The notes: generated from the letters alone by a model not told the origin. DNA of 64,000 nt from AP-15 sp963777435 (GCA_963777435.1 CAVZQT010000003.1:248001-312000); one strand, 5' to 3'. Shown: positions 7,720-15,765, numbered from the stretch's first letter. Numbers and translations are program-made.

Positions 7720-8745
7720 TCATCTTGACCTCAATGCCGACTCGACCACCACCGCAGAGTAACTTTCGACAAGCAGGCACGCGGCTTCTTTCGCGGTGCG
7801 GCGGGTGGCGGCGTTCAGGTATTCTTCTTCGATCTCGACCGAGACGGAATTGCGGCCGGTTCGGATCGCGGCGGCAGCCGTTGAGCCAGAGCCGGCGAAG
7901 GGATCGAGAACGGTGTCGCCGGCAAAGCTGAACATGCGGATGAGCCGCTCGGCCAATTCGACCGGAAACGGTGCCGGGTGCCCTTCGCGTAGACTGGCGC
8001 CACGGATGTCCGACCAGACCGGCCGCATCCAGGCATCCATCTCGTCGCGCTGCAGCATCGACAGCGCCTTTTGGATCATCGGAGTCGTCCGATAGCCGCC
8101 GGGTTTGCGCAGCATGACGATGTGCTCGTGATCGTTTTTTATGACAGCGCCGGGCTGGTACGGCTTGCCGAAGTAGCCGCTTGATCCGCCGCCGGCCTCG
8201 TTCGTGCGGTTCCCGATTTTGAACCACAGGATTGGAGTGAGATTGTCCAAGCCATGATTGCGGCTGCGGACCTGAATGTCGGAGGGTAATGGCAGCACTC
8301 GATGGCGGCCATCGGCACGCCGGGGAATCAAGATGTCCCCGATGACACAGCAAACCCGCCCGCCGGGGACGAGCACACGCTTGCATTCCCGCCATACCCG
8401 ATCCAGCTCGCCGAGAAAGTCCTCGTAGTCCTCCATCCGCCCGAGTTGGCGCCCGTCAGCATCGGATGCGTACGGTTTCAGATTGAAGTAGGGCGGCGAG
8501 GTGACGACGAGATGCACCGATTCGCTCGCAACAAAACTCAGATCGCGAGCATCGCCGACGATCATCTCGTGCCGGGTGCGGTCGTAGGGAGCGGGCCATC
8601 GGCGGCTGCGCAGAATTTTGTTTGCTTTCAGCAGCGCTTCCGGGGCACCCGGCTCGTTGTCCGTATTCGGAATCTGCACAACGTCGCGTGACCGCTGAAA
8701 AGAAGCATGGTTTTCGGACAGCCGCGCAACGCTCTTTTTAGCCAT
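7720..8745 (-). CDS. DNA methyltransferase, N4-cytosine/N6-adenine type (SPPY motif)
   Basis: The 341-residue protein has the catalytic motif first (VTSPPYFNLKPY, residues 82-92) and the AdoMet-binding FxGxG motif last (VLDPFAGSGSTAAAA, residues 279-293), the order of beta-class amino-methyltransferases. SPPY, rather than DPPY or NPPY, is more common in N4-cytosine enzymes, but N6-adenine cannot be excluded. The middle part (GDILIPRR, DNLTPILWFKIGN) is the usual linker with substrate contacts. It should modify the site cut by the nuclease encoded directly downstream (6931-7719), probably from one transcript. Upstream is an AT-rich region with repeated short motifs that may control expression. 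No separate C-protein gene is visible. Confidence 0.9.
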   Translation of the reverse strand: MAKKSVARLSENHASFQRSRDVVQIPNTDNEPGAPEALLKANKILRSRRWPAPYDRTRHEMIVGDARDLSFVASESVHLVVTSPPYFNLKPYASDADGRQLGRMEDYEDFLGELDRVWRECKRVLVPGGRVCCVIGDILIPRRADGRHRVLPLPSDIQVRSRNHGLDNLTPILWFKIGNRTNEAGGGSSGYFGKPYQPGAVIKNDHEHIVMLRKPGGYRTTPMIQKALSMLQRDEMDAWMRPVWSDIRGASLREGHPAPFPVELAERLIRMFSFAGDTVLDPFAGSGSTAAAAIRTGRNSVSVEIEEEYLNAATRRTAKEAACLLVESYSAVVVESALRSR

Positions 8746-9429
8746 CGCTTACCCCCAGGTCACATATTGTAGCTTACTATCGTTACATTACAAGATGTAG
8801 CATGAGAGCTACGGACGCTCTTTGATCGGTTCCGACTAGACATATACCATTACGAGTAAGTTCTATATATGTTCCAATATATGTCAACAAAAAGTAGTAC
8901 TACTGCGGCCATTGGGGATGTCAGACAGCGCAGTCGGTCACACGAAGGGCTTCCGCCGGGCGCTGAGGGAGAGCTTAGGCCCGAGGGACCGGCGACTTCC
9001 CGACTTCGATTGTCCTCGATGACGAGAACCGTCTCGTGACAGCGCGGCGGCTTGCCGGCTATCAAGGTTGTTTGCCGAGCGGGGTCGGCTGTGCGGCGGC
9101 CTTCCAAGCCGTCGATCCGCTAACTCGGTTCGGTCTTAGACGGCGTCGGGCGGGCATGCGTGGATAACCACTGACTGGTGTCTAGGAATACCATGACCCG
9201 AAAAGCCAAGATCGACGGCCTCCCGCGTTAAAATCCCAGATCGAAGGAATTTTTTGGCTTTTCCGGATCGCCCACGTCTTCCATGTAACCGGGGAAAGAT
9301 TTTGATAACTCCGTTCGAACTGGTTGCGTCGGCTCTTAGAGGAAAAGCGCGAAATGAGTGCTTGCTCGAAACCCATCAGCCGACGTTCCTGCCGATAGCA
9401 AGCCGCGTCCCTTGAGACGAGCATCCGTT
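8746..9429. other. Gene-free, partly AT-rich region between the methyltransferase and regB
   Basis: I see no convincing gene here; two short minus-strand frames (8850-9107, 9182-9424) have neither ribosome sites nor recognisable content. The part next to the methyltransferase (about 8760-8890) is AT-rich and holds TGTAGC at 8768 and 8796, its inverse GCTAC at 8808-8812, and a longer-spaced dyad GACATATA (8839-8846) / TATATGTC (8878-8885). These could be operator sites for the restriction-modification genes. The remainder returns to normal GC and probably includes the regB promoter. Confidence 0.5.
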
Positions 9430-10761
9430 GTGACCGATATTCCGCTCTCTCCGTTAAGCGATCCCGACCCCGAATCGGGGCGGATCAGCCTGCGCACCCT
9501 GGTGCCGATCCGCTGGGTCGCGATTGCCGGTCAGGCTTTGGCATTGCTGACCGTCCATTACGGGCTCCGCTTTCACCTGCCGCTGGTCTCTTCGCTGGCC
9601 GTGGTCACCGCGTCGGCATTGCTAAATATCGTGCTGATCGTCCGCCGTCAGGTCGCGCGTGAACTCAGTGAGCGCTACGCCGCGCTGTGTCTGGGCTACG
9701 ATATCCTGCAACTCGCGGTGCTTCTTTACTTGACCGGCGGCCTGCACAACCCGTTCTCGATCCTGTTTCTTGCTCCGGTCACGGTTGCGGCGACAATCCT
9801 CTCGCGGCGTCTGGTATTTGCGCTGTCGGTCCTCGCCGTCGCCGCGATAAGCGTGCTGGCCTTGTGGCACTTCCCGCTGCCGTGGCGGACCGAGCCGCTG
9901 CTGTTTCCGCCCGAACTCGTAATTGGCGCGTGGACGGCGCTGGTCCTGGCGACCGCGTTTATCGCGCTTTACACCTGGAGCGTGGCGCAGGACGCGCGCC
10001 GGTTGCGCGATGCGGTCGCGGCCACCCAGCTGGCCCTGGCCCGCGAGCAGCAAGTATCGGCGGTCGGTGCGCTCGCCGCCGCCGCGGCGCATGAACTCGG
10101 CAGCCCGCTCGCGACGATTGCGGTCGTCGCCAAGGAACTGGTCCGCGAGTTGCCGCCCGGCAGCCCCTATGCCGAGGACGCCGCGCTGCTGCTAAGCCAG
10201 TCGGATCGCTGCAGCCGGATTCTTGCTGAGCTTTCCCAGCGCCCCGAAGAGGATGGCGGTTCGCCCTACACCCGGCTGTCGATCTCGGCCCTGGTCGAGG
10301 CCGCCGGCGCGCTGCATCGCGAGCGCGGCATCCGGATGATCTTTGCCGCGACCGGCGCGCCCGAAGAGGACGAGCCGCAGGTCCGGCGCAGCCCCGAAAT
10401 CATGCACGGCCTCAACAATTTGATCCAGAACGCGGTGCAGTTCGCGCGCCGCGAGGTCACGGTAACGACCTATTGGGATGCCCTGCGCGTGACGGTCGAG
10501 ATCACCGATGACGGACCGGGTTTTATGCTGCATCTGTTGAGCCGGCTCGGCGAGCCCTATCTGTCGACCCGCGCCGGCGCCGCCAACCATATGGGGCTCG
10601 GTATTTTTATCGCGCAGAGTTTGTTGGAGCGCAGCGGCGCCCGCTTGACCTTTGAGAATCTCGAAGAGGGCGGCGCGCATGTTGCGATTTCTTGGAATCG
10701 TGCCAATTTGGAAGCGACAGATAAGGTCCGCCCAGCGGCGCTGGAGCGCGAGCCGCGCTAG
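9430..10761 (+). CDS. regB: RegB/PrrB/ActS-type redox sensor histidine kinase
   Basis: RegB senses the redox state of the respiratory quinone pool and phosphorylates RegA. The 443-residue protein (from the GTG at 9430) has about six membrane helices, the RegB-specific heptapeptide GGLHNPF (residues 103-109) that binds ubiquinone, the H-box AAAAHELGSPLAT (His221), the redox-active Cys261 in QSDRCSRILAELS, and the ATPase boxes LNNLIQNAVQFA, DDGPGF and MGLGIFI. A start further upstream (9358) is open but would add 24 poorly conserved residues. The response regulator regA follows 39 bp later on the same strand. In this class RegBA controls respiration, carbon and nitrogen fixation, and redox balance. 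Confidence 0.93.
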   Translation: MTDIPLSPLSDPDPESGRISLRTLVPIRWVAIAGQALALLTVHYGLRFHLPLVSSLAVVTASALLNIVLIVRRQVARELSERYAALCLGYDILQLAVLLYLTGGLHNPFSILFLAPVTVAATILSRRLVFALSVLAVAAISVLALWHFPLPWRTEPLLFPPELVIGAWTALVLATAFIALYTWSVAQDARRLRDAVAATQLALAREQQVSAVGALAAAAAHELGSPLATIAVVAKELVRELPPGSPYAEDAALLLSQSDRCSRILAELSQRPEEDGGSPYTRLSISALVEAAGALHRERGIRMIFAATGAPEEDEPQVRRSPEIMHGLNNLIQNAVQFARREVTVTTYWDALRVTVEITDDGPGFMLHLLSRLGEPYLSTRAGAANHMGLGIFIAQSLLERSGARLTFENLEEGGAHVAISWNRANLEATDKVRPAALEREPR

Positions 10762-10800
10762 GGCTGTGCTGCGCTGAGGACCGGCCGAGAGGCGAGACTG

Positions 10801-11403
10801 ATGAACGCGATGGATCGACCCATTCCCTCCGCTACCGCCGAAACCACCTCCGCCGCGCTGCGCGGACTTCCCGAAGCCGAACGCACCCTATTGATCGTCG
10901 ATGACGATGCGCCGCTGTGCCAGCGGCTGGCGCGGGCGATGGAGCGGCGCGGCTTTATTGTCGCCACTGCCGAGAGCGTGGCCGCCGGCACCGCTGCTGC
11001 GAGCGAGCGCCCGCCGGCCTTTGCCGTCGTCGACATGCGGCTCGGCGACGGGCGCGGGCTCGATGTCGTGAGCGCGCTGCGTAAGGCGCGGCCGGGTGCG
11101 CGGATCGTGATGCTGACCGGCTATGGCAACATCGCTACCGCGGTCGCCGCGGTCAAAGCGGGTGCCATCGACTATCTGCCAAAGCCGGCCGACGCTGACG
11201 CCGTCGAGCGCGCCTTGCTCGCCCAAGAGGACGGCACGCCCGAGCCGCCGGAAGACCCGATGTCGGCCGACCGGGTGCGCTGGGAGCATATCCAGCGCGT
11301 CTTTGAGCTGTGCGACCGCAACGTTTCGGAAACCGCGCGACGGCTCAAAATGCACCGCCGCACCCTGCAGCGCATCCTTGGCAAGCACGCCCCGCGCAGC
11401 TGA
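10801..11403 (+). CDS. regA: RegA/PrrA/ActR-type response regulator
   Basis: The 200-residue protein has a receiver domain with the acidic pocket LLIVDDDAP, the phosphoacceptor Asp78 in AVVDMRLGDG, Thr in MLTGYGNIATAV and Lys in DYLPKPAD. A short linker leads to a Fis-type helix-turn-helix: VFELCDRNVSETARRLKMHRRTLQRIL (written here in two parts by function: NVSETARRLKM recognition entry, HRRTLQRIL recognition helix). This tail is diagnostic of RegA. It follows regB by 39 bp and is probably cotranscribed. The ATG at 10801 gives an N-terminus slightly longer than usual; ATG 10810 is an alternative. Confidence 0.93.
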   Translation: MNAMDRPIPSATAETTSAALRGLPEAERTLLIVDDDAPLCQRLARAMERRGFIVATAESVAAGTAAASERPPAFAVVDMRLGDGRGLDVVSALRKARPGARIVMLTGYGNIATAVAAVKAGAIDYLPKPADADAVERALLAQEDGTPEPPEDPMSADRVRWEHIQRVFELCDRNVSETARRLKMHRRTLQRILGKHAPRS

Positions 11404-11636
11404 CCCGCACATCCGGCAGATCTCTCTAACCGAACGGAATTGGTTTCTCGGCTGCTGCCAAGCGCTTTTCCCCGGCGAGTTGCGCCGTTGCCATCTCTCG
11501 ATCTCCTGACGAGCAGACGATAATTGGTTTTGTTGGAGTCGTGGATCGTTATGATGCCGCGCAGCATGAAACGGCTGTGAGGTTCGGCGTGATCAATCAG
11601 ATAGTGCGGCCCGTCCGGCTCAAGGTACTCTGAGCC

Positions 11637-11987
11637 ATGTCGGACGAGCGCTGGGTTGAAGTCGGCGGGATCGAAGATATTCCGCGTCAGGGTGCTCGAC
11701 GGGTGAAGCGCTCGGGCAAGCCGCTCCAGGTCGCGGTTTTTCGCACCGATGATGATCGAGTGTTTGCGCTGGTTAACCACTGCCCGCATCGCGGCGCGCC
11801 ACTGTCCGAGGGATATATCCAAGGTTGCCAGGTCCAGTGCCCGCTGCATGGCTGGGTCATCGATCTGGAAACTGGCAAGGCGCAAGCCCCCGACGAGGGT
11901 GCCGCCGGCAAAGTGGCGGTGCAGTTGATCGACGACCGGGTTTTTCTCGCGTCGTGGGCGGTCGGCGCACCCGGCGGCTGGGAATAG
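11637..11987 (+). CDS. Rieske [2Fe-2S] domain protein (NirD-like ferredoxin)
   Basis: This 116-residue single-domain protein carries both Rieske cluster ligands: CPHRGAPL (Cys-X-His) and CPLHGWVIDLETG (Cys-X-X-His), with 17 residues between. Size and N-terminus (WVEVGGIEDIPRQGARRVKR) fit the NirD/ferredoxin-type Rieske proteins that shuttle electrons to oxygenases or reductases. No partner reductase or oxygenase gene lies beside it: regA is upstream and an ABC transporter permease gene converges from the right. Its electron-transfer partner is therefore unknown. Confidence 0.88.
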   Translation: MSDERWVEVGGIEDIPRQGARRVKRSGKPLQVAVFRTDDDRVFALVNHCPHRGAPLSEGYIQGCQVQCPLHGWVIDLETGKAQAPDEGAAGKVAVQLIDDRVFLASWAVGAPGGWE

Positions 11988-12067
11988 CGCGAGAGCTCGA
12001 TCTCTACTTCTGGCTAATGCGCCCGGTGCCCACACGGTGGGTATCCCGTTCAGGCTGACCCAATCTA

Positions 12068-12862
12068 TCACTCCTGGTCTTCGTCGAGTGCGCTTTCGTG
12101 CCAATGCCGCAACGCCAGGCGGGAGATGAGATCGGTCACCAAATAGATCGCTATGCCGGTCGCCGACAGCAGGAACAACGCCGCAAAGAGCCGCGGGATC
12201 GCTAGCCGGTAACCGGCTTCGAGGATGCGGAATGCGAGCCCGGTCTCGGTTCCGCCGGTGCCGGCGACGAATTCGGCGACGACCGCGCCGATCAGCGCCA
12301 GCCCGCCCGAGATACGCAGTCCGGCGAGGAAGTAGGGCAGGGCCGTCGGCAATTTCAGATAGCGCAAGGTCTGCGCCGGGCTCGCGCCGTAGAGCCGGAA
12401 CAGCGCCAACAGGTTCCGGTCGGCGCTGTTGAGGCCGATTGTCGTGTTCGACACGATCGGAAAAAAGGCAACGATCCAGGCGCAGACCAATAGTGCCAGA
12501 AAGGGCTGCTGCACCCAGATGATGATCAGCGGGGCGATCGCCACGATTGGCGTCACCTGCAGGATCACCGCATAGGGGAACAGGCTCAGCGCCAGGACGC
12601 GCGAGAGCGAGAACAGCAATGCGATCGCACCGCCGAGAATAGCGGCAGCGGCAAGTGCGGCGAGCGTAATGCGCAGGGTGACGAGCAGCGAGCCCAGGAG
12701 GCTCGGCCCGTCGCTCCACAGCGCGGCGGCGATTGCTACCGGTCCCGGCAGGATGTAGGACGGAATCTCCTCGACCTGGACAATCGCCTGCCATAAGGCG
12801 AGTAATGCTATTCCGACGGCGAGCGGCGCCGCCATCCGCCAATAGCCCCCGCGCCGTCTCAC
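12068..12862 (-). CDS. ABC transporter permease, nitrate/sulfonate/taurine (SsuC/TauC) type
   Basis: The 264-residue protein has about six membrane helices beginning WRMAAPLAVGIALLALWQAI and the EAA-type cytoplasmic loop LFRLYGASPAQTLRYLKLPTALPYFLAGLRI that couples to the ATPase (quoted as LYGASPAQTLRYLKLP and PTALPYFLAGLRI). It matches permeases of the nitrate, sulfonate, taurine or pyrimidine-precursor transporters. I chose the GTG at 12862 because it overlaps the stop codon of the ATPase gene by 4 bp; the longer ATG start at 12916 would need a 58-bp overlap. No substrate-binding protein gene is adjacent, so the cargo cannot be named. Confidence 0.87.
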   Translation of the reverse strand: MRRRGGYWRMAAPLAVGIALLALWQAIVQVEEIPSYILPGPVAIAAALWSDGPSLLGSLLVTLRITLAALAAAAILGGAIALLFSLSRVLALSLFPYAVILQVTPIVAIAPLIIIWVQQPFLALLVCAWIVAFFPIVSNTTIGLNSADRNLLALFRLYGASPAQTLRYLKLPTALPYFLAGLRISGGLALIGAVVAEFVAGTGGTETGLAFRILEAGYRLAIPRLFAALFLLSATGIAIYLVTDLISRLALRHWHESALDEDQE

Positions 12863-13674
12863 CTCGGCGCCTCCCTTGCCATCGCTTGGCCGAGATGGGC
12901 CGATACCGCGGCGCACTGCGCGGCGTATGCAGGCGTCGTCCGCAACGCGCGCTCGCGCGGCTGCGGCAGATCGACGGCGAGATCGGCAACGACCCGCCCC
13001 GGCCGTGCCGACATGACGGCGATGCGGGTAGACAGATAGACCGACTCGAAAACGCTATGCGTGACAAAAACCACGGTGGCGTGGCGGCTCTCCCATAACC
13101 GCAGAAGATCGTCGTTGAGCGCCATGCGGGTGATTTCGTCGAGCGCGGCAAAGGGTTCGTCGAGCAGCAATAGATCGGGGTCGGTCACGAGCGCCCGGGC
13201 GATCGAGACGCGCATCCGCATGCCGCCCGACAGCTGCCGCGGATAGGCGCGCTCGAACCCGGTGAGACCGACTGCGCGCAATTCGGCGTCCGCGCGCTCG
13301 CGCTCGGCGGGACCAACTCGGCCGTTGAGGCGAAAGGGCAATACGACATTCCCGAGCACCGTAGACCACGGCATCAAGGTCGGGTCCTGGAAGACAAACC
13401 CGATGCGTGCGGTCGGCAGTCCTTGGCGCTGGGCGGGGTCGAGCATCAGCCGCCGTTCGCCGGCGCTAGGTTCGCTCAGCCCGGCGATAATGCGCAGCAG
13501 GGTCGTCTTGCCGCAGCCCGAGGGGCCCAAGAGGCTCAGAAACTCGCCACGGCGGATATCGAGACCGATCATGTCGAGCGCCGTCACACCCGAACGAAAG
13601 CGCTTAGCGACGCCGTGCAATGACACAATCGGCGGCTCCGCCGCCATCGGCCGGGGATCAAGGGGTGCGGTCAA
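12859..13674 (-). CDS. ABC transporter ATP-binding protein (SsuB/TauB type)
   Basis: The 271-residue ATPase has Walker A GPSGCGKTTLLRIIAG, the Q-loop FVFQDPTLMPW, signature LSGGMRMRVSIARAL, Walker B LLLLDEPFAALDEITR and the switch VFVTHSVFESVYL. The MPWSTVLGNVVLPF region is typical of the nitrate/sulfonate/taurine branch. It powers import through the permease encoded just downstream with a 4-bp overlap. The region upstream (13675-14092) separates it from a divergent small gene and presumably holds its promoter. The missing binding protein suggests either a distant partner gene or gene loss. Confidence 0.9.
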   Translation of the reverse strand: MTAPLDPRPMAAEPPIVSLHGVAKRFRSGVTALDMIGLDIRRGEFLSLLGPSGCGKTTLLRIIAGLSEPSAGERRLMLDPAQRQGLPTARIGFVFQDPTLMPWSTVLGNVVLPFRLNGRVGPAERERADAELRAVGLTGFERAYPRQLSGGMRMRVSIARALVTDPDLLLLDEPFAALDEITRMALNDDLLRLWESRHATVVFVTHSVFESVYLSTRIAVMSARPGRVVADLAVDLPQPRERALRTTPAYAAQCAAVSAHLGQAMAREAPR

Positions 13675-14011
13675 GGCGTAACCCGGCTTTCTTGTTTACA
13701 AATTCCGAGGTGCAATCATTTATGTAAATCACCTCCTCTAGATAGAGCCCGATGCGCGCCACCGCCTCAAAAAGGATCGCGCCAGCGCGGCTCGGTGATC
13801 GCCCCGCGCCATACTGCTGGAATTGCCAGTGTCGCCGACTCTGTGAGAGGGGCCGAAAGCTCGTTTAGCCAGGCGTTTCCATTTACAGGTCGTTAATCCA
13901 ACGCGTGGTATTTATCCTGCGAGACTGAAGCCGTTACAGCGTGATCCAGCGCGAGCAGTGCGCGCAAATCCGTTCCATGCGTCTCGCGCATATCTATTTG
14001 GCGGCGTCGCG

Positions 14012-14036
14012 GGAACATTTACTGTTACAAACTGTT
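14012..14036 (+). promoter_or_regulatory. EcfG-type (general stress) promoter candidate
   Basis: GGAAC (14012-14016), then 16 bases, then TGTT (14033-14036) is one base from the GGAAC-N16/17-CGTT consensus of the alphaproteobacterial general stress sigma factor EcfG. It points at the NepR-like gene 57 bp downstream. NepR and EcfG genes are commonly under EcfG control. Confidence 0.5.
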
Positions 14037-14040
14037 GGAG

Positions 14041-14076
14041 TCGTGTCATCGGGTTGACACGAACCGACCGGGTTCG
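14041..14076. promoter_or_regulatory. Two overlapping inverted repeats around a TTGACA box
   Basis: TCGTGTCA (14041-14048) and TGACACGA (14055-14062) form a perfect 8-bp dyad. It shares two bases with a second dyad, CGAACC (14060-14065) / GGTTCG (14071-14076). A TTGACA hexamer (14054-14059) lies inside the first dyad and TAACAA (14078-14083) could serve as a -10 box. The layout looks like an operator covering a sigma-70-type promoter for the gene at 14093. Confidence 0.5.
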
Positions 14077-14092
14077 GTAACAAATAGCCGGC

Positions 14093-14326
14093 GTGAGTAA
14101 AATGAGTTTCGTAGGCAGACACATCGCCATGGCCGCAAAAGTTCGATGCCGCTACGGGAATGCGGAAACGCCGGTTAGGTCGGCAAAGGCGCGGATCGCT
14201 GCCTTTCTCGATGGGGCGTCCAACGGCGAAGAGCTATTGCACGCTCTTTACGACCACATTCTCGACGAACCGATCCCGCAATCGATGCGCCGGATATTGC
14301 AGGAACCGCAGCGCCGGGCACTGTAA
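14093..14326 (+). CDS. Small protein with a NepR-like C-terminus
   Basis: The 77-residue protein (GTG 14093; ATG 14102 also possible) has a basic N-terminus and a helical C-terminal half, GEELLHALYDHILDEPIP followed by QSMRRILQEPQ. The spacing L-x-x-L-Y-x-x-x-x-x-E-P-I-P then a hydrophobic helix matches the core of NepR, the anti-sigma factor that binds EcfG. Neither ecfG nor phyR lies next to it, which is unusual for NepR, so it may be a stand-alone paralogue. The EcfG-like promoter upstream supports a stress-response link. The match is short, so this is an inference from one motif plus context. Confidence 0.5.
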   Translation: MSKMSFVGRHIAMAAKVRCRYGNAETPVRSAKARIAAFLDGASNGEELLHALYDHILDEPIPQSMRRILQEPQRRAL

Positions 14327-14420
14327 CAGCTGAGCAAGCTCGCGCCTTCTTGGGAGGTCACGGCCGACGCGAGACACTAAGGCGGCAGGGCTGGCGAGTG
14401 GTTACGGGCGCGGAGGCATA

Positions 14421-15017
14421 GTGTCGGCACTCCCCAAATTCACGCTGTCACGGATGACCGTCGCAGAGTTCGTCGACTGGCCGGGCGACGGTACCGGGCG
14501 CAAACATCAGCTGATTGATGGCGAGCCGCAGGCGATGGCGCCGGCGAGCACGACGCACGGCCGGATCCAGGCGACGCTAACGCGCTTGCTAGGAAATCAC
14601 CTCGTCGGTACTGGATGCCGAGTTGTGATCGAGCCCGGCGTCGCACCGCGAGTGCGCGCCGAGGCCAATATGCGGGTGCCCGATCTTGCGGTGACGTGTG
14701 CGCCTGACGACCCGGCCAGCTATGCGCTGATCGAACCGGTTGTCCTGATCGAGATCCTGTCGCCCAGCAATGAGGCGGAGACCCGCGCGAATCTCTGGGC
14801 CTATACGACAATCCCATCGGTTCGCGAGATTTTGTTGGTGCGCTCAACTCACATAGCCGCCGAACTGATCCGACGCGAGGCGGAGGGCAACTGGCCTGTG
14901 AACTCGCAGTCGATCGGCGAACAGGACCGGCTGCTACTGGATAGCATCGGTTTTGGCTGCCCGCTCGCGGAAGTCTTCGCCGAACCCGCTTTGTCTCTGC
15001 CGGTCAAGGCTGATTAG
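14421..15017 (+). CDS. Uma2 family (DUF820) putative endonuclease
   Basis: The 198-residue protein begins at a GTG and reads SRMTVAEFVDWPGDG, HQLIDGEPQAMAPAS, MRVPDLAVTCAPDDP, PVVLIEILSPSNEAETR and KW-type ending replaced by VREILLVRSTHIAAELIRRE. The E-G-E/P-D/E-I-L-S-P order is the PD-(D/E)XK-like core of the Uma2 family, abundant in cyanobacteria and in some alphaproteobacteria. Members are predicted nucleases of unknown biological role. It stands alone between the NepR-like gene and the HIT gene; the latter converges on it. Confidence 0.85.
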   Translation: MSALPKFTLSRMTVAEFVDWPGDGTGRKHQLIDGEPQAMAPASTTHGRIQATLTRLLGNHLVGTGCRVVIEPGVAPRVRAEANMRVPDLAVTCAPDDPASYALIEPVVLIEILSPSNEAETRANLWAYTTIPSVREILLVRSTHIAAELIRREAEGNWPVNSQSIGEQDRLLLDSIGFGCPLAEVFAEPALSLPVKAD

Positions 15018-15043
15018 CGGCGCTTCTCAATGATCCGCCCTGA

Positions 15044-15433
15044 TCACTGCCGCGGCAGCATGCCGCCAAGGTCGCGTCCGCCAAAGACGTGCACATGGAA
15101 ATGCGGCACCTCCTGGTGTCCATCACGCCCGCTGTTGGCGATGATTCGATGGCCGGTTTCGGCTAGGCCGCGCTCCGCAGCGATCCGGCCTAGGGCGCGG
15201 AACATGGCCGAGTGCTCGGCAGCCGAACCATTTGCAGAAAAATCGTCGAGCGAAACGTATTCCCCTTTGGGGATGACGAGGATGTGGGTCGGGGCCAACG
15301 GATTGATGTCGTGAAAAGCGAGGACATGCTCGTCCTCGTAAACTTTGTTGCACGGGATCTCGCCGCGCAGGATCCGCGCAAAGATATTGTTGCGATCGTA
15401 AGCCACAGCTTCGCTCCGCTTTGATCCGCTCAC
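15044..15433 (-). CDS. HIT family (HinT-like) nucleotide-binding protein
   Basis: The 129-residue protein has the histidine triad HFHVHVFGGR near its C-terminus and the N-terminal NNIFARILRGEIPCNKVYED and ILVIPKGEYVSLDD segments of the HinT branch. These proteins hydrolyse AMP-lysine or other purine phosphoramidates. I chose the GTG at 15433 because it overlaps the hisE stop codon by 4 bp; the upstream ATG would lie deep inside hisE. Its place as last gene of the his cluster is seen in many alphaproteobacteria and suggests translational coupling. Confidence 0.92.
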   Translation of the reverse strand: MSGSKRSEAVAYDRNNIFARILRGEIPCNKVYEDEHVLAFHDINPLAPTHILVIPKGEYVSLDDFSANGSAAEHSAMFRALGRIAAERGLAETGHRIIANSGRDGHQEVPHFHVHVFGGRDLGGMLPRQ

Positions 15434-15762
15434 AAATTCGCCCGGCTGCGCTTTTCTTCGAGCCCCGAGGTGCCTTCGCGGCGCGCTAATTCGGCGGCCA
15501 CGTCCGCAGGCGAGACGCCTGTGTCCGCCCACAGCACGAACAGGTGATAAAGCAGATCGGCGCTCTCGCCAACCAGCTTGCTACGGTCGCCCCTGATCCC
15601 CTCGATTACGGTTTCGACCGCCTCCTCGCCGAGCTTCTGGGCGATCTTGGTGCGACCGCGAGCAAATAGCCGGCCGGTGTAAGAGACCTTAGGGTCGGCG
15701 CCGCGGCGTGAATCGATCACTTGCCACAACCGGTCGAGCGCCGCGCCCAATTCTTCTGACAT
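15430..15762 (-). CDS. hisE: Phosphoribosyl-ATP pyrophosphatase
   Basis: HisE removes pyrophosphate from phosphoribosyl-ATP, the second step of histidine synthesis. The 110-residue protein has the family core SYTGRLFARGRTKIAQKLGEEAVETVIEG, seen here as RTKIAQKLGEEAVETV, with the metal-binding E-x-x-E pattern, followed by SADLLYHLFVLWADTGV. It is a stand-alone HisE with no fused HisI domain. It lies 3 bp after hisF and overlaps the HIT gene by 4 bp. HisI is not in this window. Confidence 0.95.
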   Translation of the reverse strand: MSEELGAALDRLWQVIDSRRGADPKVSYTGRLFARGRTKIAQKLGEEAVETVIEGIRGDRSKLVGESADLLYHLFVLWADTGVSPADVAAELARREGTSGLEEKRSRANL

Positions 15763-15765
15763 TCT

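Larger units (their letters stand above)
13675..14092. other. Divergent intergenic region between the ABC ATPase and the NepR-like gene
   Basis: This 418-bp stretch has no credible gene. Near the ATPase start it holds TTTACA (13695-13700) and a spaced TGTAAA, a weak dyad. The right-hand 90 bp are dense in signals that are listed separately: an EcfG-like promoter and two nested dyads. Confidence 0.6.

Noticed and set aside
8850..9107. A short minus-strand frame upstream of the methyltransferase
   Set aside because: No ribosome site, Arg/Pro-rich product and no recognisable content.
11172..13151. A 659-codon minus-strand frame across regA, the Rieske gene and the ABC genes
   Set aside because: It lies antisense or out of frame to recognised genes and has an Arg/Pro/Ser-rich content with no domain; this is a shadow caused by high GC.
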